Part shown: piece after piece, positions 21,801 through 30,300 of the stretch
Layout: each line of letters opens with the position of its first letter
Numbering within the stretch: the first letter of the stretch is position 1
Source of the DNA: Bombardia bombarda
Taxonomy: Eukaryota > Ascomycota > Sordariomycetes > Sordariales > Lasiosphaeriaceae
Direction: 5' to 3'
DNA: 64,000 nt
Assembly (NCBI GenBank): GCA_030512295.1
Contig: JAULSR010000002.1
Span: 1,178,001 to 1,242,000 of the forward strand
Notes under the pieces: generated by a model
What the model saw: only the letters and a program-made list of their open reading frames with translations
What the model was told of the DNA's origin: nothing
Databases searched by the model: none
Translations under genes and position numbers: made by a program

Positions 21801-21905
21801 GATGAGCCCGCCTTGTTTGTCACCTGTCCTGATGGGGAGAGATGCTATATCGACGATATGGCGTACTATCCTGGTGCGATCAAGTGGTCGGACCTGAGCG
21901 AGTGA
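18810..21905 (+). CDS. Gene C, downstream reading frame with repeated modules
   Basis: A 1031-codon frame in the same frame as 17547-18782. ATG 18810 gives MTPINNNNYTDSEPEITP. The N-terminal two thirds are acidic and Ser-rich. They contain three short units of the form LxLLxxxLF followed by a helix: DDLELLGDALFKNSEFLRSF near residue 76, ENLELLSETLFADKDYLKRL near 399 and RLQLLSDELFPSKETLKTFL near 445. A Ser/Asp repeat (KILHSDSSAPF, EVLHSDSSAPLHSD) follows. The C-terminal third has three copies of a module of about 58 residues ending in a GDWKMAL-type motif (residues about 654-713, 756-818 and 858-916). The final domain contains GKYLGVYRRYGPEREPYMGK and GERCYIDDMAYYPG. No catalytic motif is recognised; the layout suggests a scaffold or adaptor. 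It may be the C-terminal part of a fusion if the upstream UAG is bypassed. Confidence 0.65.
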   Translation: MTPINNNNYTDSEPEITPQYASDSNSGATERPSDEPLTPEEISERIVRDIRHVSSGFQNGNHISEVAPNELFSGDDLELLGDALFKNSEFLRSFPPAIRDSDLDSSSTLPEDKEIQEDDVAIKSDTEEESDYHLSSMVNILNGNEDQDNEEGKDSVAIGEEFLPITGAQLLSITNRALSGAQHQSEGAIDESDDSDADNDTSGVGRYDIYDIEDSDEEFEAIKDAELKSICDRVISEIRLPSVDAGVSSQAVDSTPVSSTGSQSYDAEEVQKPTESTNSSDAEESENERFESLSASRETDEVLPKQAQIETTVADSIRSATGSVSDLNSFDPSSEPEQAQHQNSGNYWDPTQPSDLEPLTHEDVAKVARPIHNGVCKFESVGHNGGDSVMSLHTCIVRENLELLSETLFADKDYLKRLLLFIEKMGDGQWMVVVHHLHLLMPRGRLQLLSDELFPSKETLKTFLCYCESFSYEKEMLQSSLDELAARDQAASESDGSEIDSQELPSLLDVPRENRGQEKRSGYRNFSGDSGYSDGGVEPVSDEPSSEFQSIVSEGNTEVLHSDSSAPLHSDADQYERGNAFAATADFPSPEETTKILHSDSSAPFDSDEQEGIQTAVQHSIQRAEGLVSIVSSAASSESSESEEASMDDANFEANWLATIDYGKRILADPTSTFDEIDDEDLRDDIIHTMTTRRDEFNGDWKMALNLFIHSIVGPKDNHVDYFAHSHAAEPIQGSNTDTAAPRRWRPALEPITELDDATIAKIELCRELLANPEPKWEHVTDADLRSDILITCDNSFGDLSYDDWKIAMARVLERLAPPNGGPPSQAIVPPPPASPEDQPSQSIDPVLTQTPEEPVAALKKCIEYCTAISKDAEIEFQDIGEQQLKDDLVTIQRERPEEIKGNWRMALDRLIRQLRYQFETPEEDKDLGHTAKHLRERSPFVQADEHGNDLAVGEKGKYLGVYRRYGPEREPYMGKHAVAGGSSWVEVFVPPIKVSADEPALFVTCPDGERCYIDDMAYYPGAIKWSDLSE
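20770..21557 (+). repeat. Three protein-level repeats (about 58 residues) in gene C
   Basis: Copies lie at about 20770-20949, 21076-21264 and 21381-21557. Shared pattern: a helix ending in ILADP, LLANP or ISKDA, then an acidic F/W-x-[EDH]-[IV]-x-[DE] turn, then DLRDDI-, DLRSDI- or QLKDDLV-, then a polar stretch and GDWKMAL, DDWKIAM or GNWRMAL leading into a basic helix. A fourth copy survives in pseudogene A at 13045-13188. Confidence 0.6.
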
Positions 21906-22900
21906 GCGAGCGATATATCAGCGGGTTGGGGTTTCTGCTCTTCTCCCTTTTTTTGTACGATATTGGATCTAGGATGTGCGCTGGCTTCTGCGTGGAGGAT
22001 TTCTTTTCCAGAACTCTCCATCTTTTCCTTTTTTCTTTATTTTATTTCTGGGTTTGGGTGTGCGGCGGATTTAATGTCCTGTTTGGCTTGCACAAATGTC
22101 ACATGGATTGGGGACGGAGGACAGGTGCACGGCATTCAGCTAGTCTTATGAAGGTTACTAGGTCATAGCAAATAGAGACGGATTTTAAAAGGCAAAAAAT
22201 AGTTGATATGATATGGATGTATCCCGATGCGTTGGAGGTGTCGAAGCGTAAAGGCATAGGCCGTTTCTTCCCGCTGACTGCAGAAGAACAAAAATTGAGA
22301 CGCATGGAAACTTGTGCACATTCTGGGACAGAGGAACTAAAACAAACCATACGCCGTTGCCTGCTAAATTTCCAAGTAAAGTCTCCCAAAAAATACTGAC
22401 GTCTTTAAGCCTATTCGAAGCCAGTCTGTGGCCATCGATGAGGAGAGCTCAGAAGACGAGCAAGAAGAGGGAAGCGGGGACTTGACGCAAGGAAAACTCG
22501 AAGTGCTCGTTGGAGATGGTGAACTGTGAACTGCTCGGCATGCACTGTCTCCTCGCGTGGCATTCTAGTTCAAGTACTACGCTCATTCTCCGGGGCAGGA
22601 CCTGCAAAACCGGTTAACAGTGTATAATAGTCTACAATGCTACCCCTGTGGAAACGTTATCGCGCACGCCAAAATGTTCCTCCGGACCCCGGGTTTGATG
22701 CTCCAACAAAAACAAATCAAGTCAAAACTGCCCCCAAAATCCATCACACCAAGCAAAACCAAGTCATATCCTCCTCTTTTTGCCACCATGAAATAACAGC
22801 TAAAAACAAGAAACAGCAGAGCAAACCGGAAAGAGCAAAACATAAAAAGCAAAACAAAAAGAAAATAGTAAGCTCAGGACCATGGCCTCGATGTTGTAAG
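21906..22900. other. Intergenic region, nothing recognised
   Basis: T-rich 3' flank of gene C to about 22060. Beyond that no supported gene; the A-rich stretch near 22700-22870 on the plus strand may belong to the degenerate locus that follows. Confidence 0.35.
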
Positions 22901-23330
22901 CAATATTAAAGGCCGTCGCTCCGAGATGGACAGGTGGTGAGCCACGGTCGTGGTCGGATGATGTGTCGTGGTGCTCGTCCTCGCTGGGACGAGGCTCAGA
23001 GACGGCCTAGTTGTGCTGCGAGTCGGAGGACTCGGACTTTTTCGTCGGCAAGGCGGCTGTGGTTGACCGTGACAAGAATTTGAGAGTCGGCCTTGCTGGA
23101 CTGCGAGTCGGAGGACTCGACTTTCTCGCCGGCCAAGCGGTGGCGGGTCACAGTGACCAGTGTCTTGACGGGGCTGATGTGAGACTCGTCGACAATGAAA
23201 TGGTGCATGGCAGTGCCAGTTGTGTTGATCGAGCTGGAGTAAGACTCATCAGAAATTGCCGGCCCTCCTCAGTAACTGTGATGGGAGTGCGAGAGCGATG
23301 ACGAGCGCGGCGGGTGCGAGAGAAAAGGAA
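22901..23330 (-). pseudogene. Possible degenerate repeat-containing (Ser-rich) gene
   Basis: On the minus strand, from about 23236, a frame reads DESYSSSINTTGTAMHHFIV and then two repeat units, LVTVTRHRLAGEKVESSDSQ and LVTVNHSRLADEK. They are encoded by direct repeats of 84-85 bp (23101-23157 and 23016-23100). The second unit has one extra base, which breaks the frame; correcting it gives VESSDSQHN and then a TAG. A further PITVTEEGRQ unit lies upstream in another frame. The TVT-type repeats resemble fungal wall or secreted Ser/Thr-rich proteins, but no signal peptide is visible. Broken and weakly supported. Confidence 0.3.
23016..23157. repeat. Direct repeat, unit about 85 bp
   Basis: CTGCGAGTCGGAGGACTCG occurs at 23016 and at 23101, and similarity continues through the following 40-60 bases. 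The first copy has one extra G relative to the second. Confidence 0.7.
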
Positions 23331-23435
23331 ACCAGCCTAGTCGGTGGGGATGTACGTGAAGTATAACTGCAGCAGGCGGGATGTGAAGTAAACAGAGAGT
23401 TAGGGGCTACTGCCAACTATGAACCTACGTATTCT

Positions 23436-24314
23436 CTAAACAGCACCGTCCCGTATCTTGAGCTTTGCAAACTGCAACAGCGGCATCTTCTGCTTAGTAA
23501 TTCTCGCTATCGTCTTCCACGTCCAAATAGCATGTCCAAACTCAGCATATTTCTCCCGCGCTTTTTCATGACTCGAAATCTCGTCGGCGACACGCTCCAC
23601 CCTCTTCTTGTCCCAATCATCCAGAATCTCAATATCCTCATACCTTAGATTCCGGCTCTCAGGCCTACTCAGCAGCATCACCATGCATCGCTGTTGCGAC
23701 CAGGCCCGGCTCCCCATCTTCGAGTGCGGAACCCTGGGCTGATTCATTATTGCAGCTCTGTGGCTGATTTGTATAAAAAATTGTTTTGGCTCATCGGGCA
23801 GGTCGCTCAGCAGCATCACCATTGTGTGGAACTGGTATAACGCCTGCCAGTTGCTTTTGTTATGTCGTTCACGTTCCTTGATGAAATACCCCCCAAGACC
23901 CTTAGAAATACTAGGATATCTGCAGATCAATAGAAATTCGCGCCAGACGTCAAAGTAGCAAGAGCCGTATCTGCGGCAGCCTCGGATAAAGAGAAAGTCG
24001 GTGTTGGTGTCGATGCCCAGTCCGGTAACGGGTATTGAGCCGATGGCCCCCAGTTCAGGCAGTGTGCCGCCGCGACTGCGGTGCCGCTTCACGACGGAGC
24101 GGCTCTCCTTGCATGTTTCTAGGAGAACTCGCACCACGTTGCTGGGATGGGCGTAGAGAGTTGGCTTGTTGGAAATACTGGTTACGCAGGCGGCTTTGAT
24201 GATGAGGTTGACGATACGCGGTGGTTTGCTACCTCCTGGGAGAAGGCAAAGCTCCCAGATCTCGAAACGAAGCTCAGGAGGGAGGCGGTAGAATGTAAAG
24301 TCTGGATTAGACAT
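23436..24314 (-). CDS. 2EXR domain-containing protein
   Basis: Single-exon frame of 292 residues starting at ATG 24314. The N-terminus FTFYRLPPELRFEIWELCLL is the hallmark of the fungal 2EXR family (F-x-x-LPPELR-x-x-IW). It continues with ARIVNL-like and LLETCKESRSVV segments, and then FLFIRGC in the position where family members carry an FxPxxDxL-type strand (here NTDFLF). The C-terminal half is basic and Trp-containing (IWTWKTIARITKQK). 2EXR proteins are numerous in filamentous ascomycetes and lack a proven biochemical role. Intact, with family-typical length. Confidence 0.8.
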   Translation of the reverse strand: MSNPDFTFYRLPPELRFEIWELCLLPGGSKPPRIVNLIIKAACVTSISNKPTLYAHPSNVVRVLLETCKESRSVVKRHRSRGGTLPELGAIGSIPVTGLGIDTNTDFLFIRGCRRYGSCYFDVWREFLLICRYPSISKGLGGYFIKERERHNKSNWQALYQFHTMVMLLSDLPDEPKQFFIQISHRAAIMNQPRVPHSKMGSRAWSQQRCMVMLLSRPESRNLRYEDIEILDDWDKKRVERVADEISSHEKAREKYAEFGHAIWTWKTIARITKQKMPLLQFAKLKIRDGAV

Positions 24315-25428
24315 GGTGGCTTAACTCAAGTTAGTATGACTGTGGTTGATATGAAACCGATCCCAGAACGTGAAGAATGCTGAGACAAGGATAAAATTGC
24401 AGCTTCAAGTTCAGGTCGAAAAGGAGAAAGGTTCGTGAGGGGTTGACTCACGAGGATATGGAGGATTACGTGGGTGGCAATATACCGTACGGTTCCCAAT
24501 GTAACGCTTTCGAACGTATAATATAGTGGTGGAATCGGCGGTGAAAGTCGACGATGTTGAAAGATTAGAAAAGACATTCGTACCAAGAGTCGTTGAATTT
24601 AGCGTCGAGAAAATACCTTTGACAGTGGTAGGGGGAAGCAAAGGTTTTATATACCTTTCTTGTTGACGCTCGATTTTCGTTTGTTTATTTTTTGTTGACT
24701 GATTCGATTGGTGCTTTGCGAATGGGCGTTTTGCGTTTGTTTATTTTTTGACTGACTCGATTAATGCTTTACGAATGGGCGTTTTCGTTTGTTTATTTAT
24801 AAATAATTCGATTGGTGTTTTGCGAATGGGAGTTTTCGTTTGTTTAGACGCCACTGGACGAACTAACCAATGGCCGAAGGTTTCTTGCCTTGTCACTACG
24901 TTGTAAACAACTTCCGCGCCAAGAACAGTTAAAACTTCGCTTTAACAAACACACGTCTAATGTTCCCGACCCCTGCCCGCCTGGCCCTTCCTTCGCGCGA
25001 GCGACATACGCGAACAGGCGCGACAAGACTACAACGACGGCCACCTACAGGAACAGCTGCTTCTATTATCACTATGTCCATATCATTGTTAGATGTAGGA
25101 TGATGATTCGCCCAAGGCGGCATGGTTTGCTGGGATCCCAGTCCAATGTACCCCGTGAAACACAGCCAACCAACAGCGCGGCACGGTCATGGACGACAGC
25201 CTCCAGTGAACAGCCTCGAACCTCTGTGGAAGAGCAGACCCTCTGCTCGGCAACGAACCTCCATAGGCCTGTATTAACTATGAGGATCTGAGAAGTGAAG
25301 TTGAATAGTGTAACGTTTCAATGTCCCGAAGAAAATGATCCAATGCCCTTTTCTTTTCAATAACAACCCATATAGACCGCCATACTTCAAGATGTCACAA
25401 CCGGACCACCATCATCTTATCCCGTTGC
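24315..25428. other. Intergenic region between divergent-strand neighbours
   Basis: Contains the AT-rich minisatellite listed separately. No gene supported. Both neighbours lie on the minus strand, so this holds the 2EXR promoter and the 3' flank of the Zn2Cys6 gene. Confidence 0.4.
24674..24846. repeat. AT-rich minisatellite, 51-55 bp unit, 3.3 copies
   Basis: Copies at 24674-24728, 24729-24781, 24782-24832 and a partial at 24833-24846. Each begins TTTTCGTTTGTTTATTT and ends GCGAATGGGCG or a close variant. Sits about 400 bases upstream of the 2EXR start codon. Confidence 0.85.
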
Positions 25429-27352
25429 TCAAAACACCGCCGTAGCACCACTGACTCCCCCACCAACGCCCCCCTTGCCACTGATGAACGCTTCTGTCTC
25501 ATCTTGTCCCATGTATCTATCAGATCTTTTTGTTAGCAAGCTCAGACTCTCGAGACCTTACTTCGTTACCAGGGTGAGAACAAAAAGAGTCAACTAACGC
25601 AGTGAGCAGAATCTTGGCAAACTCATCAACATCGTCGCCCTTGCCGTGCTTGAGAAACTCGTCAAGCGAGTAATTACTAATAATATACCGCGGCTTCTCC
25701 TCCCACATGCGGTAAAAGGCAGACGACGACTCAGCCTCCCACAAATGCCGCGACAGCGTCCAGCGGTGGACATATGACCAGGGGCCCTCGTCGTTGTCGT
25801 TGTAGCCGTCTAAGATTGTTAATTTGATGATTTGTTGAAAAGAGACGTTGTGGAAGAGGCGTGCGGGCAAAGACACAACATACCGTTGACAGAACCCTTC
25901 AGCATATCATACATGCTCAACATGGAATACGCCATGATGATCGTCCTCCGCACCGACTCGGCGAATATCCACCTCTGCAAACTCACATCAATCAGCCAGT
26001 CAGTCACTCGGAAAAACAGAAGCAGAACCAACCTCCCAATCCTTCGGCGGCACCAGCTCCCTCCGCCTCCCATCCTCCAACCTCGCCGCCCCGCCCAAAT
26101 CACTCAGGTTCTCCCTCAGCCGACACAGCTCCGCCAGCCACGTCTCAAACAGCGGCAGGTCCCTCTCGCCCTGCGTCCGCAGCGTCACGTCCCCGTCAAA
26201 CAGCCGGATGGTCTGGTACAGACACAGCGTCTGCGCGCGCGCCAGCTTCTCCTGCGGGGTGACAACGACTTTGACACTGTTGGTGGTATTAGCAGAAGAG
26301 GTCTGGGCGTGGAAGTCGTCGACGTTGCGCTGCAGCGTGCGCATCACCATGCCCTTGTTGGCGGCGGTGCGGTTCGTGTACATGACGCTCGTGCTGAAGC
26401 AGGCGAGGATGTACGGGGGCGCGTGGTCCTTGTAGAGGTGGCGGTGCAGGAAGCAGGTGGCGTTGGCGGCGGCGAAGTCGGCCGTGAGGCCCTTGATGCG
26501 GTTGAAGAAGTAGTGGGCGCGCGTGCTGGGCTCGTAGAGCTGCCAGGCTTCGAAGTCGGACTGCTCTTGAGATATTAGTAGGTGCGCGTTTAGTATTAGG
26601 TCGATAGTGTGTGCGGTGATTCATACACATAGAGCATCCATCTTTTCATACGCGCTCTGTATCTCCTCGTCGGCGGGCGTGCCGGGGCGCTCAACCAAAA
26701 GCCCGGGCTGTTCGGTCTGGACGAGCCACATGTCACTGCTGCTGCCGGACGCTGCATCGATGCTGTTGCCCATAAAGTTGAGGAAGGGATCTATGTTATG
26801 CATGCCCATGTCGGCACATGCATCCCCATTACCGTCGACGACAGCAGCACTGAGAGGAGCCGGGTAAGAGACACTCGTTGCTGGGTTGGGCAGCGGATGA
26901 TCCTGGTTGAGGAGGTCGAGAAAGTCAAACTCAATGGAGGAGGAGTGCGGCAGTGGATCCATCGAGAAGGGCGAGCGGTCGGCTGCGGAGTTGGCGGTAC
27001 TGGCATAAGCGGTGGTGGTATACGACAGTCCTCCTCCGCCGCCGCTGCTGCTCGTGTCCAAGTCGGCTCTGTTGCTGCTGCTGCCAGTGGCTACCAACTC
27101 GTCAAAGTCGAGAAAGTTGCGCTGCCGTCTCCCAGGCTCAGGTGATGTGCCGCCACTGCTGCTGCGTCGTCTCTTTGCATAGACACATATCTCCCTCCGC
27201 TCGGCGCATCGGGTGCAGACCGGCGCACGCTTGTCGCATCGGCGTTTGCTTTTGACGCAGGCGTTGCAGCTCTTCTGCCTCGATGCTGCTGCTGCCACCT
27301 CCGCCGAGCCAGCGGTGGACGCAGCTTCATTCGTCGTGATGAGCTCCTCCAT
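25429..27352 (-). CDS. Zn2Cys6 fungal transcription factor, five exons
   Basis: Minus-strand exons 27352-26627, 26560-26033, 25974-25884, 25809-25599 and 25516-25429 total 1644 bp, exactly 547 codons plus stop. Introns are 58-82 bp with GTATGA, GTTGGT, GTATGT and GTTAGT donors and CAG/TAG acceptors. The start is the first in-frame ATG (MEELITTNEAAS). The binuclear zinc cluster lies at about residues 29-56: CNACVKSKRRC, then CTRC and REIC, six cysteines spaced as in Gal4-type DNA-binding domains, followed by a basic RRRSSSG segment. A Ser/Gly-rich linker and an acidic-hydrophobic region (EFDFLDLLNQD) could be an activation domain. The rest, with RWIFAESVRRTIIMAYSMLS and WEEKPRYIISNYSLDEFLK, is helical and typical of fungal regulator middle regions. 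It ends TAVF. Targets unknown; no cluster adjoins it. Confidence 0.85.
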
Positions 27353-30300
27353 TTGCCGAATTATGTATGCATCAAAGCTTTCAATGAAATGCCCTTCTAA
27401 CAACCGTCTACCCCTCCAAGTTGAACTCGAACGAGAATGCAGATTGCTGCTCGCCGGCCTCCTTCATTGCTGACACGATGCTCGACGTTGCCGACGTCGC
27501 CTTTCCAGGCAAAGACGCTTACGGAAGGGCCAGGCAGCACCCAATCGTCCTTAGCGGAGTTCGATCGCCGCAAGGGGAAATAATACTATTCCCAGAAGCA
27601 AACCCAAGAAATTCAAATCTTGCCAAAAAAAAAAACATAAACTAGATCAAGTAAGTCAAGCCAAATATGTCATTAGGACAAGTAAATCAAGTCAAAATAT
27701 AAACTGTGAATTATTTACTTGGTTTGAAGTGTGTGGATCACCGTCCTCGACTGTGGATCTTCAGTTTTGAGGCCCACTTTTGCTTGAGATGCCCCGCGAC
27801 AAATCCACTTCTCCAGATTCTCGAACAAAAAGGCCCACTGCGAACTGGAGTATCATTCGCAATCTCGACAAAATACATAATAAGCGGGCTATATTTGCAA
27901 ATAATCGCAGTTAAAAATCGATTCAGATATGAGATTCATACTTGACTTATTTGATTCGCTGGAACTTCCCAGCAGCGAACCTCGCAGCAGCTAACGGCCA
28001 GCCCTTGTCGACCTCCAAACTGACAAACTCCGCATGTCCGCAAAGCTCCGCTCGAGATGTGATGACCTTAAAAAGACAAACAAACGAAAAAACCAGACCC
28101 AATACCAACGTCATCCACGCGCGCGAAACAACCACGCGCAGTCGACACAAAATGTTCAATCTTCATCGCCACCATGCCATGACCATGACTATCGGTCCGG
28201 CCCTGTCCGATCTGGCCTGGCCCAGTCTCGCTTGAGCCAGCCGTGCCAAACGAACATTCTATCTCTCTTCTTCTTTCCTCTCTTCTCCTAAAACACGTGA
28301 GCAGAGATCAGCCAGTTACCGACGCTCTAGGAAGGGAGCGGAGTGGCAGCGGCGGCAGCGGCGGTCGAGAAACACCTGGCACCTGGGCCTGGCATGCTTG
28401 CCGGCGGGACTGCATCGATGCATGTGTGGGTTTTCTCCCTGCCTATCCCTTGCTTCTTTTTTTTTTTTTGCCTCAATCCCCTCCCTCCCTTCATCACCCC
28501 TCTATCACTTCGCAGCTATGCGAGAGCCGTGCTACTTCTGCTGCAGAGCTACTACGTTATCACACTTGTATCCGCATCCGAGCGTGTTATCTATTTGCAC
28601 CTGACTGTGCTGTCTGCATCTAAGCATATATCATGTGTTCTGCCCATCCAGGGCCGTTGAAGGCAGAATACTGCCCACATGTTCGAGTCCCTGAAAGCAA
28701 GTGGCGAGAGCATCGTGCTAGCGTTATCGCATGGTTTCGTTTCTCTCTGCTGCCCAGTGGCAAATCCGCAGACATTTAATTGAGACACTCATGGTAATCC
28801 ATCTGGTCTCATCCAAAGAGACCCTGTTAACACGCGATTTAGACCAACACGCGACTACAGCATGGTCAGTGGAAATCTCAGTTTCGGCTTCCTCTTCTTC
28901 GTCTTCTTCCCTCGCTCCTTCGTTCATTCTCACTCGAGAAGCAGATCGAGCAATGCAGATCAGTCACTTCCCTGAACTGCAAACAACCATCTCATTCTTG
29001 ACATGCGGAGTAAAGATTCAAACGAAAAGAAAAAAGGGGGTCGGACATCTGCAATCTAGATGCCGTCACACAAGACGGATCAGCACACGACAACGTTGTA
29101 TCAGCACTCGCAGCGATCCGTTTCCTCGCTGCCTGCCCATCGCACCTGCCTACCCATTCTTTCCTCATCCGTCTCCCTCAGTCCGTCCGTCTCTCCTCCA
29201 ACCTTCGAATTGAACCACTCGCTTCATCTCCGTCGATTCGATGAAACGGCTATCCCCAGCCAGTAAGCATGCAAGGGCCCTGAGAAGCTCGCGGAGGAAA
29301 CACAGATCCTCCATCGTGGCCCGGGGAAGGAAGGCCGTACCACCCGCTCGGTGTGGCCGAGGGGATTAAACAGGGAAATGGCAGACGAAAACAAAAAGAA
29401 AAAAAAACGTGGGCGTCGTTTCGAGCAGCACAGAAACGCACCAGGGTTTCCCCTCTCTTTTCCTGAAACGACGCACAACCACCTTCGTTGCGGAATGGTT
29501 TGTTGCAAGTGCTTGCTGCTGCTGCTGCTGCCGCCGCCCGCTCGGCGTCGGGTTACCGGCGTAACGTACGTAGGTAGGTAGCTTCATGTTGGACCGCATG
29601 TAACCTCGCGTGTGGAGACACACTACGAAACGATCATGCCCACGCGCACTATACATACCTTCGCGCCTTGTGCACACGAGTTTTTGATCTTAACCTGACT
29701 GTAGCACAACCAGCGTGGTCGAGTACGGAGACGGCAGCAAGGGTTCAAGGATGAGCAAAGAGGGGACGAGTTAGTAGGGAGACAGAAGCAAGCATCACTG
29801 ACTCCAGATCTTTGCTCCCGGTCCCCCCTTCTCATCTTCCTCCTTGCTTCCTCCTTCCTTCTATCCCTTGGTTTCCACTGCCACGAAGGCCACACGCGCA
29901 ACCATGGGGACATGACATATGACGGCCATGATGATAAGTGAGCGTGAGCCGCCCACTCCCACATGCTCATGGGCCATATGCCCAACCACATGTCCCATGG
30001 CCACCCATCGGCACCGATCCTTGGTCGATTTGCATGATATCGACACTATGCTCGTTATCCTCCCTAGCTGCAGCGCCCCGCGTGGCCTTCGCCGAGGCAG
30101 AATCCACGACTGGCCATGCCGTGGTACCTGATCTTGTGTTTCCGCATAGAGGCAACACGAGTGCTCTCTCTGTTGGGGAACGGTGGGGGGTTCAGTCTCG
30201 TGTGAGCCGAGCCGGTCGTGGAACCTTGGGAGATCCGGCTTCTGTGCCTTGTGTGTCGCAACATGTGCTTGCGCGTGGTGCAGAGATTAGAGAAACGAGA

